This document shows, one piece after another, positions 39,140 to 48,131 of a stretch of 64,000 nucleotides of DNA (positions are counted from its first letter, which is position 1; each line of letters starts with the position of its first letter). The notes beneath the pieces were generated by a model that was not told the origin of the DNA, made no database searches, and worked only from the letters and a program-made list of their open reading frames with translations. Origin of the DNA: Pseudomonas ceruminis (lineage in GTDB: Bacteria; Pseudomonadota; Gammaproteobacteria; Pseudomonadales; Pseudomonadaceae); the NCBI RefSeq assembly GCF_021602025.1, contig NZ_BQHW01000003.1:1-64000 (forward strand), written 5' to 3'. The position numbers and the translations under genes are program-made.

Positions 39140-39632
39140 GGAAATAAACCTCGTCGCATCGATCTTGGGGTAATTGTGCTGATGCTCACGAAGCGAATCA
39201 GGGGTGTGGCGGCTGTCTTGTTCAGGGGATAAGCGGCGGCGAACGCGAAGGCTCGAAGGGGAAGGGAGAGCAGGCCAGGCGAAGGTGTGCGCCGGCAGGT
39301 CGGCTCGTGGTTGCCTTGCTGCGGTGCTACGCGATTGCCAGTACTGCGGTGATGCGCTTCCGTCCCTCGGGACAACTTCTTCGTTGCAGTCGCAATCCCG
39401 TCGAACCGCCTTGTGGGCCGTATAGACACGAGGTGCCTCCAAGGGTGGGAGGAGTGCATCTCGAAGGCCCTTGCCAGGGCCCCTGATTAGCGGGAGCGAG
39501 GCCATCATGCCCTTGGGAAAAAGTGCCTGTCAAATGTTTTGTAGTGGTTTTTTTCGCTTACTACATCTTTGGTCTAATGCGACTTGCTGGTCAGTTTCAA
39601 GGCCTTTGGTCGAGGCCTTGAATTACCTGGGA
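39140..39632. other. 493-bp gap upstream of aceA
   Basis: No gene is supported here. Two inverted repeats are visible: TGTAGT...ACTACA (39540-39565) and TCAAGGCCT-N7-AGGCCTTGA (39597-39621). The second may end the transcript of the upstream secretin-like gene, although it lacks a good T run. The rest has average base composition and unremarkable content. Confidence 0.5.
39540..39565. promoter_or_regulatory. Inverted repeat TGTAGT-N14-ACTACA upstream of aceA (possible RccR-type site)
   Basis: The two 6-bp arms are exact reverse complements separated by 14 bases that include a run of seven T. The half-site TGTAGT/ACTACA is the one I recall for RccR and the related HexR sugar-sensing repressors, and RccR is known to act on aceA in P. 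fluorescens. The spacing here is wider than the usual short spacer. The site is about 400 bases upstream of the aceA start. Confidence 0.45.
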
Positions 39633-40367
39633 TCAGTCAATCAGGTCGACTTTGACACGCAAAGTCATGTTTTCCCCCCGTTGAGTGCTGTATGTGAGGG
39701 TTGACGCGTTGCGGTCAGCCTGGCTCTGCTGGTTGAAACCCGCCAGCGTGATCCACTCCCCAAGCTTGCCCGTGACCGTCGTGTCGGTGCTTTGCACTTT
39801 CACTACATCAGCACGTTCCTGGCTCATTCGGTCATTATTGGTGCTGATTTGCAGACGAACAGTCTCACCGCTCAGGCTGGGCGTTACATAGAAACCTTGG
39901 GTCACGTTGCGGTATTCGGTGTTGCTCTGGATGCGCCCGTAACCGTCGGTGCTGCTGCTGGTGACAGGGATACTCTGGCCCACCTGAATCAGCGCTGGCT
40001 GACCCTCGCTGGCCTGGACCTGTTGCAGGCCGCCGTCACGGTTACTGGTGCCGTACTGAATGATGCGCGCATTGCCCCGGTTGTCCTGGTAGTTGCTGTC
40101 GGTGTTATCGACGCTGATCAGCAGGCGCTTGGGTGCTGTGTCCAATTGCTGCAGCAGCGCGCGCAGGTCGTCAATGCGCTCGGGGCTGGCGTTTACGATC
40201 AGTTTGTTCTCAAAGGTGCTGACACTGCCGTCCTTGCCGATGAGCGATTGAGCGGCGGGCAACAGTTCGGCGCTGCTGCGGTGTTGTAGCGGCAGCACTT
40301 CGGTGGCAGCGTGGGCAGTCAGGCTCGCTGCCAGCAGCAGCGAGGCGAAAAAGGGGCGTAGCGGCAT
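39633..40367 (-). CDS. Truncated secretin-like exported protein
   Basis: A 244-residue protein with a signal peptide (FFASLLLAASLTAHAA). An N-domain (LQHRSSAELLPAAQSLIGKDGSVSTFENKLIVNASPERIDDLRALLQQLDTAPKRLLISV) matches the secretin N1-type fold. The start of a secretin beta domain follows (GQSIPVT...VTQGFYVTPSLSGETVRLQI, TTVTGKLGEWITLAGF). The pore-forming C-terminus of true secretins (over 500 residues) is absent, so this is unlikely to form a channel alone. No type II, III or IV pilus genes are adjacent. The Met at 40367 has GGAG nine bases upstream. Confidence 0.75.
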   Translation of the reverse strand: MPLRPFFASLLLAASLTAHAATEVLPLQHRSSAELLPAAQSLIGKDGSVSTFENKLIVNASPERIDDLRALLQQLDTAPKRLLISVDNTDSNYQDNRGNARIIQYGTSNRDGGLQQVQASEGQPALIQVGQSIPVTSSSTDGYGRIQSNTEYRNVTQGFYVTPSLSGETVRLQISTNNDRMSQERADVVKVQSTDTTVTGKLGEWITLAGFNQQSQADRNASTLTYSTQRGENMTLRVKVDLID

Positions 40368-40508
40368 GTCCATGATCTCCGCAGGTGGAACCCACATGAT
40401 GGCAAAATTGTGGGCATTGTGCCGGGCACACATCAAAGCCCGTCGTTTATCCTGGATTTATTTTTTAAGCTATAAACTATAGTAACAGTGATAATTAAGG
40501 ATAATGGC

Positions 40509-41684
40509 ATGCAGCCTTCCCGCCCAATCTTTCGCCGCGAACAATTGGCACAAGCGCTGGCCCGGGACCTGGCCGGCGAATCGTTTGTCGACTACAGCTC
40601 TGGCATGTTCCTCGCCGCACCGCGCCGTACAGGCAAAAGCACCTTCCTCAACAACGATTTCATTCCTGAATGCGTGCGGCGTGGTTGGCTGCCGGTCTAT
40701 GTCGACCTCTGGTCTGACCGTGATACCGACCCTGCGCAGTTGATCAGCGGTGCCATCGGCACAGCCCTGGCCAGTTTTGAAAGCGCCTTGACCCGGACCG
40801 CGAAGAAGGCCGGTATCGATAAAATCAATCTGCTACGCACCCTGAGTTGGGATTTCACCCGGCCCCAACTTCCCGCCGGTACCACACTGGCCCAGGCCCT
40901 GACGGTGCTGCATCAAGTGTCCGGGCAGATGGTGGTGCTGGTGGTCGACGAGGCGCAGCATGCCTTGAACAGCGAGGGCGGGCTCAATGCCATGTTCGCG
41001 CTTAAGGCTGCGCGGGACCAGCTCAACCGTGGCGACCGTCCTGACGGCCTGCGCCTGGTCTTCACCGGCTCCAGCCGTGACAAACTGGCCAATCTGGTGC
41101 TCAAGAGTAAGCAGCCGTTCTACGGAGCCAGCATCACACCGTTTCCGCTGCTGGGGCTGGACTTCGTCGAGTTCGTCACCCGCACGTGGAACGGTCGCTT
41201 GGCGGCCAGCAATCAGTTCAAGGCAGAGGACCTGGAATACGCCTTCGAGCGGGTCGGCAGGCGCCCGGAAATGCTCGGCAAGCTACTCACCGAGGTGAGC
41301 ATCGGCCTGGGCGAAGCGGGCAACCTGGGCGAGCTTTTGCGTACCGGCGCGCTGAACCATCAGGCCGGGGTCTGGAGCGACTACGAAAGCGCCTGGAACG
41401 CGCTTTCCGACTTGCAACAGGCGGTACTGGCAGTCATGGCCGAATGCGCACTCGGCAAGCGGGCGTTCTCTCCCTTCACTGAACAAACGTTTACCCAGGT
41501 CAACCGTAAGTTGGAGCAGACCGGCGCAACGGCCAATGCCACTACGCCCAATGTGCAAAAAGCGCTGGATGCCTTGCGCGATAAGGAGTTGGTGTGGAAG
41601 GCCAATCGCGGTGAGTACGCCCTGGAGGATGTGGCGATGGCTCAATGGCTGACGCGACAGGGCGCCGCTGCCAGCAACGGGTGA
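40509..41684 (+). CDS. AAA/P-loop ATPase of unknown role, paired with subtilase
   Basis: A 391-residue P-loop ATPase of the ORC/STAND-like ATP-binding class. Walker A is APRRTGKST (residues 37-45), Walker B is VVLVVDEAQ (Asp147-Glu148) and a sensor-like LVFTGSSRDKL follows. The C-terminal about 130 residues look like a winged-helix domain (PNVQKALDALRDKELVWKANRGEYAL). No signal peptide. It may start at GTG 40488 or ATG 40509. A predicted subtilase begins 52 bases after its stop on the same strand, so the two probably form an operon. No known system is recognised. Confidence 0.75.
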   Translation: MQPSRPIFRREQLAQALARDLAGESFVDYSSGMFLAAPRRTGKSTFLNNDFIPECVRRGWLPVYVDLWSDRDTDPAQLISGAIGTALASFESALTRTAKKAGIDKINLLRTLSWDFTRPQLPAGTTLAQALTVLHQVSGQMVVLVVDEAQHALNSEGGLNAMFALKAARDQLNRGDRPDGLRLVFTGSSRDKLANLVLKSKQPFYGASITPFPLLGLDFVEFVTRTWNGRLAASNQFKAEDLEYAFERVGRRPEMLGKLLTEVSIGLGEAGNLGELLRTGALNHQAGVWSDYESAWNALSDLQQAVLAVMAECALGKRAFSPFTEQTFTQVNRKLEQTGATANATTPNVQKALDALRDKELVWKANRGEYALEDVAMAQWLTRQGAAASNG

Positions 41685-41736
41685 ACCTTTGATTTACCCC
41701 GGTAGTCGCAACCACAGTAGACACGGGGTCGATCGC

Positions 41737-43458
41737 ATGAAGCGTTACATCATCTTGCTGTGTTGCCTGTTGGGGGCGCCTGTCCAATCGGCCGAGGATA
41801 CGCTGCGCATCAAGGCGTTGCAGCGTTGCGGCGACCTGCTCGGCGATGGCAGCCAGCAGTGGTGCCTGCGCAGCGAGGGCCTGGGACCACGCATGCCGGC
41901 GCTTTGGCTGGGCGGTCACCGCCTTGCGCAGAATGGCATCGAAAGGCAGGGGGACACGCTGCGGTTCACGCTGCAGCGAGCCGAGCAACGGAGCGCGCCG
42001 TTGTGGCTCGAAACCGATGGCCGAACCAGCAACCCGGTCTGGCTTACCCGACAGCGCAGCCATGTGGTAGCCGCGGGCCCGCGCGAGGTGGCAAGAAACA
42101 TGGACGGCCTGACCACCTACCTTGACCTGGTCAGCCTGCTGATCGAAGAAAAACACGACGGCCTTGAGGAAGCAGGGCGTATTGCCGACAAGTATGGCGC
42201 CAAGGTCGTGGGTGCGATCCCTGCACTGAATGTCTATCAGTTGCGCCTGCCCGTGACGGATCTGGTACAGCGCGATGCGATGATCCTGCGTATGGGGGCT
42301 GAAGTCAGTGTCGATGCGGTCATTGTCGAAGAGTCTGCACCCGAGCGCGGTGAGGAGGGGGGCGCGCGTAGCACCCAGGTCATTGACCAGGCAGACGAAT
42401 GGGCTGCCAACCGCTTCATCGATGCATTGTATTTCTACCAGCGGCGCATTCCGGCGTCGAAGGTGCCTGTACAGCCCATTCGCGTGGGTGTCATCGAACG
42501 GGAAGTGGATTTCGATGCGCCGGCATTCAAGGGCTATCGCGGCGGCTGCGAACAGGGCCGGGCGTGCCTCTATGCGCGCGATGGCGGTAGCGCCGAAAGC
42601 CATGGCACACATGTGGCCGGCATTCTGGCTGCGCAAGGGGAAGGCGTTGCCGGTGGCTTCCTGTCCGGGCTGGGCCAGCCCAGTCCAGGGTTCGAGGTGA
42701 TCGTCGAGCGCAACTCGGATGCCGGCATCACTGCCAACATCGCTGCGTCGGTCAACCTGGTGGAGGATGGTGTGCGGGTGCTCAACTGGAGCTGGGGGAT
42801 CCACCGTACTGGCGCGCGTAACATCCAGGGCGACGAGGTGGATTCGCTGGTGAGGTCGGGGTTGGCCATGAGTGGCTACGAAGAGCTGCTCGAGGAGTTC
42901 TTCCTGTGGCTACGCGCCAAGCACCCGGACGTCGTGGTGGTCAATTCGGCGGGCAATGGTGCGTCATGGTCCGGCACCGACGAATACCGCCTGCCTTCAT
43001 CGTTCGTCACCGAACAGCTGCTGGTGGTCGGCGGCCACCAGCGTGGCGACAAGGCCGTGGCGGTGGAAAGCCCCGAGCATGTGCGCAAGCGGCACAGCTC
43101 CAATATCGACAGGCGCGTCGATGTCAGCGCCGCTGCCTGTATCCGCCCTGCGGCTTCGAGTGAGGCGCACTGCGGCACGTCTTATGCCACGCCCCTGGTA
43201 ACAGCGACGGTGGCAGCGATGCTCTCGATCAACCCAGCCCTGACCCCGGAACAGGTGCGCATGCTACTGCGGCGCAGTGCCTTGACGCTGGGCCATGAAC
43301 AGGACTTCGAAGCCATGGATGCCGAGGACCTGACTGCGCCTATTCTGCCCTCCGAGCGCGATGCCACGCTCAACCATCCAGACCTGGGACGCTCGGCACG
43401 GCTGGACATGCAACGGGCGCTGGACCTGGCGGTACAGAGCCGTGATCGGGTGCGCTAA
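41737..43458 (+). CDS. S8 subtilisin-like peptidase with Glu in place of catalytic Asp
   Basis: A 573-residue exported protein: signal peptide YIILLCCLLGAPVQS, an about 200-residue N-terminal region, then a subtilase domain. His289 (SHGTHVAGIL), Asn407 (NSAGNG) and Ser482 (CGTSYATP) match the catalytic His, oxyanion Asn and Ser. The usual VIDTG Asp is Glu254 in VGVIEREVDFDAP. The enzyme may have altered activity or act as a binding protein. An upstream in-frame start at 41689 would hide the signal peptide. It is preceded by the ATPase gene. Confidence 0.82.
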   Translation: MKRYIILLCCLLGAPVQSAEDTLRIKALQRCGDLLGDGSQQWCLRSEGLGPRMPALWLGGHRLAQNGIERQGDTLRFTLQRAEQRSAPLWLETDGRTSNPVWLTRQRSHVVAAGPREVARNMDGLTTYLDLVSLLIEEKHDGLEEAGRIADKYGAKVVGAIPALNVYQLRLPVTDLVQRDAMILRMGAEVSVDAVIVEESAPERGEEGGARSTQVIDQADEWAANRFIDALYFYQRRIPASKVPVQPIRVGVIEREVDFDAPAFKGYRGGCEQGRACLYARDGGSAESHGTHVAGILAAQGEGVAGGFLSGLGQPSPGFEVIVERNSDAGITANIAASVNLVEDGVRVLNWSWGIHRTGARNIQGDEVDSLVRSGLAMSGYEELLEEFFLWLRAKHPDVVVVNSAGNGASWSGTDEYRLPSSFVTEQLLVVGGHQRGDKAVAVESPEHVRKRHSSNIDRRVDVSAAACIRPAASSEAHCGTSYATPLVTATVAAMLSINPALTPEQVRMLLRRSALTLGHEQDFEAMDAEDLTAPILPSERDATLNHPDLGRSARLDMQRALDLAVQSRDRVR

Positions 43459-43545
43459 GCGGTGGCTGCTGTTTGACAAATTCCGTAACATCGCGCCCCT
43501 CGATTGCTTTAGTACCGGCCGCCCGGGCCGTATCACAGGACCTTC

Positions 43546-44988
43546 ATGAAACTCGCCCGACTCCGCGCCGACGTGCTCGCCGGCCTCACCACTTCGTTCG
43601 CCCTGGTGCCCGAGTGCATCGCCTTCGCGCTGGTGGCCCACCTCAACCCGCTGATGGGTTTGTATGGCGCCTTCATCATTTGCACCCTGACTGCACTGTT
43701 TGGTGGACGCCCAGGCATGATTTCTGGCGCCGCAGGCTCGATGGCGGTGGTGATTGTCGCCCTGGTGGTGCAACACGGCGCGCAATACCTGCTGGCAACG
43801 GTGCTGCTGGGCGGGGTGGTAATGATCCTCTTCGGGGTGCTGCGCCTGGGCAAGCTGGTGCGCCTGGTGCCCTACCCGGTGATGCTCGGCTTTGTGAACG
43901 GCTTGGCGATCGTCATCGCCCTGGCCCAGCTGGAACATTTCAAGGACGCCGGGCACTGGCTCAGCGGCGCGCCGCTGTACCTGATGGTGGGCCTGGTGGC
44001 GCTGACGATGCTCGTGGTCTATGGCCTGCCGAAGCTCACGCGCGCGGTGCCGCCGGCACTGGTGGCCATTCTGGGCGTGGGCCTGTTGGTGTACCTGCTT
44101 GGCTTGCCAACGCGCACCCTCGGTGACATGGCGCACATCGCCGGGGGCCTGCCGCACCTGGCCCTGCCCGATGTGCCATGGAACCTGGAGACCCTGAAGA
44201 TCATCGCCCCCTATGCGGTGTTGATGGCGATGGTCGGTCTGCTGGAAACCCTGCTGACCCTCAACCTCACCGATGAAATCACCGAGAGCCGCGGCTACCC
44301 GGACCGTGAATGTGTGGCCCTGGGCGCGGCCAACATGGTATCGGGCCTGTGCGGTGGTATGGGCGGTTGCGCGATGATCGGCCAGACCGTGATCAACCTC
44401 AGTTCCAATGGCCGTGGCCGGCTCTCGGGCGTGGTTGCGGGGGTGATGATCCTGTTGTTCGTGCTGTTCCTGTCGCCGCTGATCGAGCGTATTCCCCTGG
44501 CGGCGCTGGTGGGGGTGATGTTCGTGGTAGCTCAGCAGACGTTCGCCTGGGCCTCCTTGCGGGTTCTGCACAAGGTGCCGGTGAGCGATGTGCTGGCGAT
44601 CATTGCTGTCACGGTGGTGACAGTGTTCACCGATCTTGCCACTGCCGTGCTGTTCGGCATCATCATCGCTGCGGTGAATTTCGCCTGGCAGCATGCGCGG
44701 GAGCTCTATGCCGACCGCTATGAGGACGGGGAGGGCACCCGGCATTACCAAGTGCACGGCACGCTGTTCTTTGCCTCGACCACGCCGTTTCTGAACCAGT
44801 TCGACCCCGCCAATGACCCGGCCAAGGTCGTTCTGGACTGCCAGCACTTGAGCTTCGTCGATTACTCGGCGGTTGCCGCGTTGAAAACCTTGCGTGAGCG
44901 GTATGCCAAGGCCGGCAAGCAGCTGCGCGTGGTACACCTTTCAGAGCGGTGCAAGACGCTGCTGAAGCGAGCCGGCGAACAGCACTGA
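43546..44988 (+). CDS. SulP family anion transporter with STAS domain
   Basis: A 480-residue SulP/SLC26 inner-membrane transporter. The family core is seen in LAGLTTSFALVPECIAFALVAHLNPLMGLYGAF, and GLCGGMGGCAMIGQTVINLSSNGRGRLSG carries the anion-site loop. A short STAS domain closes the chain (VHGTLFFASTTPFLNQF, VVLDCQHLSFVDYSAVAAL). Substrates in the family include sulfate, bicarbonate and dicarboxylates; this one is not determined. It lies 87 bases after the subtilase gene and converges with the EF-G2 gene. Confidence 0.9.
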   Translation: MKLARLRADVLAGLTTSFALVPECIAFALVAHLNPLMGLYGAFIICTLTALFGGRPGMISGAAGSMAVVIVALVVQHGAQYLLATVLLGGVVMILFGVLRLGKLVRLVPYPVMLGFVNGLAIVIALAQLEHFKDAGHWLSGAPLYLMVGLVALTMLVVYGLPKLTRAVPPALVAILGVGLLVYLLGLPTRTLGDMAHIAGGLPHLALPDVPWNLETLKIIAPYAVLMAMVGLLETLLTLNLTDEITESRGYPDRECVALGAANMVSGLCGGMGGCAMIGQTVINLSSNGRGRLSGVVAGVMILLFVLFLSPLIERIPLAALVGVMFVVAQQTFAWASLRVLHKVPVSDVLAIIAVTVVTVFTDLATAVLFGIIIAAVNFAWQHARELYADRYEDGEGTRHYQVHGTLFFASTTPFLNQFDPANDPAKVVLDCQHLSFVDYSAVAALKTLRERYAKAGKQLRVVHLSERCKTLLKRAGEQH

Positions 44989-45020
44989 GCGCGTGACCCT
45001 CTGTTTCGCGGGCGAAGGAA

Positions 45021-47132
45021 TCATTCCCCGCGATTTTTCTTCACGATGCCATCGGCAATGCTTGCCGGCGCTTCGGCATAACGTATGAACTCCATGGTGT
45101 AGCTGGCCCGCCCCTGGGTCATCGAGCGCATCGAGGTGGCATAGCCGAACATCTCACCCAACGGCACTTCGGCGCGGATCACCTTGCCGGCGGGTGTCTC
45201 GTCGCCGTCCTGGATCATCCCGCGGCGCCGGCTGAGGTCACCCATGATGTCGCCCTGGTACTCCTCGGGCGTGACCACTTCGACCTTCATCACCGGTTCC
45301 AGCAGCACCGCACCGCCTTTGTGTGACAACTGCTTGGTGGCCATGGACGCGGCGATCTTGTAGGCCATCTCGTTGGAGTCGACGTCATGGTAGGAGCCGT
45401 CGAACACGGCCGCCTTCAGGCTGATCAGCGGGTAGCCGGCCAACACGCCGTTCTTCATCTGCTCCTCGATGCCTTTCTGGATGGCCGGGATGTACTCACG
45501 CGGCACTACGCCACCGACGATTTCGTTGATGAACTCCAGGCCCTCCTTGCCCTCGTCACCCGGCGCAAAGCGTATCCAGCAATGGCCGTACTGGCCGCGC
45601 CCACCCGACTGGCGAACGAAGCGGCCTTCGATTTCGCAGGTGTTGCGAATCTTCTCGCGGTAGGCCACTTGCGGCTTGCCGATGTTGGCCTCGACATTGA
45701 ACTCGCGCCGCATTCGATCGACGATGATGTCCAGGTGCAGCTCCCCCATGCCCGAGATGATGGTTTGGCCAGTCTCCTCGTCGGTACGCACGCGGAACGA
45801 AGGGTCTTCCTGGGCCAGCTTGCCCAGGGCGATGCCCATTTTCTCCTGGTCGGCCTTGGTCTTGGGCTCCACAGCAACGGAAATCACCGGGTCGGGGAAG
45901 TCCATGCGTTCGAGGATGATCGGTTTGTCGATGTCGCACAGGGTGTCGCCAGTCGTCACGTCCTTCATGCCGATCAGGGCAGCGATGTCGCCGGCGCACA
46001 CGTCCTTGATCTCGGCGCGCTGGTTGGCATGCATTTGTACCATGCGGCCGATGCGCTCTTTCTTGCCTTTCACCGAGTTGAGCACCGCATGGCCGGAGCT
46101 CAGTACGCCGGAATACACCCGGGCGAAGGTCAGTGTGCCGACGAACGGGTCGGTGGCAATCTTGAAGGCCAGTGCCGAGAACGGTTCGTTGTCGTCGGCA
46201 TGGCGTTCCAGGTGTTTGGCGTCGTCGTCCGGGTGGGTGCCTTTGATGGGCGGGATTTCTGATGGGGCGGGCAGGTAGTCGATCACCGCATCGAGCATCA
46301 GCGGTACGCCCTTGTTCTTGAACGACGAACCCAGGATGGTCGGCACGATTTCGTTGGCAATGGTGCGCTGGCGCAGGGCGGCCTTGATCTCGTCGATGCT
46401 CAGCTCCTCGCCATCGAGGAACTTCAAGGTCAGTTCGTCGTTGGCTTCCGCTGCAGCTTCGATCATGTGCGCGCGCCATTCGTCAGCCAGTGCCTTGAGC
46501 TGCGCAGGGATCTCTTCTTCGCGGTAGGTGGTGCCGTGGTCGGCATCATTCCAGTAGATGGCTTTCATCTTCACCAGGTCGATCTGGCCAATGAAGTTTT
46601 CTTCGCTGCCGATCGCCAGCTGGATGGGCACCGGGTGGTGCCCCAGGCGCTTATCGATCTGTTTGACCACGCGCAGGAAGTCGGCGCCCTGGCGGTCCAT
46701 CTTGTTGATATAGGCCAGGCGCGGCACATGGTATTTGTTGGCCTGGCGCCAGACGGTCTCCGATTGCGGCTCGACGCCGTCGGCGCCGCTGAATACCACC
46801 ACAGCGCCGTCGAGCACGCGCAGCGAACGCTCCACTTCGATGGTGAAGTCGACGTGGCCGGGGGTGTCGATGATGTTGAAGCGGTATTTGTTGGCGAACT
46901 GCTTGGTCGAGCCCTGCCAGAAGGCTGTGGTGGCTGCAGAGGTGATGGTGATGCCGCGTTCCTGTTCCTGCGCCATCCAGTCCATGGTCGCAGCGCCATC
47001 GTGGACCTCGCCCATCTTGTGGTTGACCCCGGTATAGAACAGGATGCGCTCGGTGGTCGTGGTCTTGCCGGCATCCACATGAGCAACGATGCCGATGTTG
47101 CGGTACAGCTCGATGGGCGTTGTACGGGCCAT
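45021..47132 (-). CDS. fusB: Elongation factor G paralogue (EF-G2)
   Basis: A 703-residue translational GTPase with all five EF-G domains. G motifs: AHVDAGKTT (G1), [11 protein letters not shown] (G2), DTPGH (G3), NKMD (G4). The C-terminal region [33 protein letters not shown] is typical of domains IV-V. It stands alone, not in the str operon with rpsL, rpsG and tufA, so it is the second EF-G common in pseudomonads. In P. aeruginosa the paralogues differ in elongation and recycling. The gene symbol follows P. putida usage. Confidence 0.92.
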   Translation of the reverse strand: MARTTPIELYRNIGIVAHVDAGKTTTTERILFYTGVNHKMGEVHDGAATMDWMAQEQERGITITSAATTAFWQGSTKQFANKYRFNIIDTPGHVDFTIEVERSLRVLDGAVVVFSGADGVEPQSETVWRQANKYHVPRLAYINKMDRQGADFLRVVKQIDKRLGHHPVPIQLAIGSEENFIGQIDLVKMKAIYWNDADHGTTYREEEIPAQLKALADEWRAHMIEAAAEANDELTLKFLDGEELSIDEIKAALRQRTIANEIVPTILGSSFKNKGVPLMLDAVIDYLPAPSEIPPIKGTHPDDDAKHLERHADDNEPFSALAFKIATDPFVGTLTFARVYSGVLSSGHAVLNSVKGKKERIGRMVQMHANQRAEIKDVCAGDIAALIGMKDVTTGDTLCDIDKPIILERMDFPDPVISVAVEPKTKADQEKMGIALGKLAQEDPSFRVRTDEETGQTIISGMGELHLDIIVDRMRREFNVEANIGKPQVAYREKIRNTCEIEGRFVRQSGGRGQYGHCWIRFAPGDEGKEGLEFINEIVGGVVPREYIPAIQKGIEEQMKNGVLAGYPLISLKAAVFDGSYHDVDSNEMAYKIAASMATKQLSHKGGAVLLEPVMKVEVVTPEEYQGDIMGDLSRRRGMIQDGDETPAGKVIRAEVPLGEMFGYATSMRSMTQGRASYTMEFIRYAEAPASIADGIVKKNRGE

Positions 47133-47205
47133 GGCGGACTACCTGTGGATGAGCGGATTCTCCCACGTTAGCAGACCGGGAGAATCCTGCTGTACCGCCG
47201 GGCTG

Positions 47206-47631
47206 TCAGTCGGCCAGGGCCTGCAGCATCCACTGGCCATCCACTTCGCGGGCCAGGCCGCTGGCGGGCAGCAGGGCCAGCAGGCGCTCGTGCAGAGTGG
47301 CTTCGGTGAAAGTCTTGAGGGTGGTCAGGTCCAGCGCGCCGACCAGGTTCAGGTCGGTCTTGGTGTACGACAACCAGGCTTTTTTCAGCACCTGTGCCAC
47401 ATCGCTGCCAGCGGTGCTGGCGAACCGGCGGTGCCACTGGCGGCCATCGAACGTGAAGCTGTGGGCGTGGCTGTAGGTGCTCTCGTCGCCACCTTCGGCG
47501 CAGCGGTGGCAGCGGCACGGGCCTTCGCCGAAGGCATTGCGCAGGTAACTGTTGAAGTCCACGACGGGCTTGAGGGTCAGGCGTTTGTCGACCTCGAACA
47601 GGTCGGCGATCAGGGGTTCTTCGGCGCTCAC
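47206..47631 (-). CDS. Conserved hypothetical Cys/His-containing protein
   Basis: A 141-residue cytoplasmic protein. The central CRCHRCAEGGDESTYSHAHSF has three Cys and two His that could bind zinc or another metal. No family name comes to mind. The GTG at 47631 (VSAEEPLIADLFEVDKRL) is chosen because GAGGACACCGA precedes it; the ATG at 47670 gives an unlikely N-terminus. It lies 73 bases upstream of the EF-G2 gene on the same strand, and may be cotranscribed. Confidence 0.6.
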   Translation of the reverse strand: MSAEEPLIADLFEVDKRLTLKPVVDFNSYLRNAFGEGPCRCHRCAEGGDESTYSHAHSFTFDGRQWHRRFASTAGSDVAQVLKKAWLSYTKTDLNLVGALDLTTLKTFTEATLHERLLALLPASGLAREVDGQWMLQALAD

Positions 47632-47826
47632 TCGGTGTCCTCGTGTGGTGTGGCGTGCATCGGCGGGCACCCTAACAGATCAAGGCGGGGGAGGCCATGT
47701 GGTTTTCCACCTGCAGGCACGGCCTGACGGTCGGCTTGCCGGCGAGGAGGCCGGTAGAGACAACCGAGCGCCGCTGCCGTACTCTACGCGCCCGCAAGCC
47801 TACATCTGATACCGAGGTAATCTCGC

Positions 47827-48129
47827 TTGAGCACCAAGTACCCGTACACCGCCACCGTGACCATCAGCGCCGAAGACCGTGGGGGCGACACCGAGGCCTC
47901 GGAAAACCCGAGCATGCGCGTAGGTCTCGAAGCGGTAACCGAAACACTGAAGAAGGTGCATTTCGTCGGTACGCTCGCAGCCCCGGAGAAGTCGGCCACG
48001 CACATTTGCGTCACGCTGGAGAACGGCCTGACCTACTACGGCCCGATCGTCAATGGCCATGCCGAACTGGAAGGCGGCTGGATCGCGTTCGAGTCCGACA
48101 TGCTCACCCCTGATGAATTGGGCCTTTAA
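47827..48129 (+). CDS. Conserved hypothetical small protein
   Basis: A 100-residue soluble protein beginning MSTKYPYTATVTISAEDRGGDTEASENPSMRVG, read from a TTG at 47827 after an ACCGAGGTAA ribosome binding site. It seems to be an alpha/beta sandwich with strands VHFVGTLAA, THICVTLENGLTYYG and GWIAFESDML. I do not recognise the family. It is single, divergent from the Cys/His protein, and converges with the aminotransferase gene 2 bases away. Confidence 0.65.
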   Translation: MSTKYPYTATVTISAEDRGGDTEASENPSMRVGLEAVTETLKKVHFVGTLAAPEKSATHICVTLENGLTYYGPIVNGHAELEGGWIAFESDMLTPDELGL

Positions 48130-48131
48130 CC

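Noticed and set aside
37817-39232. Long plus-strand open frame opposite aceA
   Set aside because: Antisense shadow of isocitrate lyase; no ribosome binding site and no family features.
40509-43458. ATPase-subtilase pair as a known anti-phage defence system
   Set aside because: The subtilase has a signal peptide and the surroundings are core genes, not a defence island. No known defence family could be named.
45021-47132. EF-G2 as a fusidic-acid or mobile resistance determinant
   Set aside because: It is a normal five-domain EF-G paralogue in core gene context with native codon use, not a FusB-type resistance protein.
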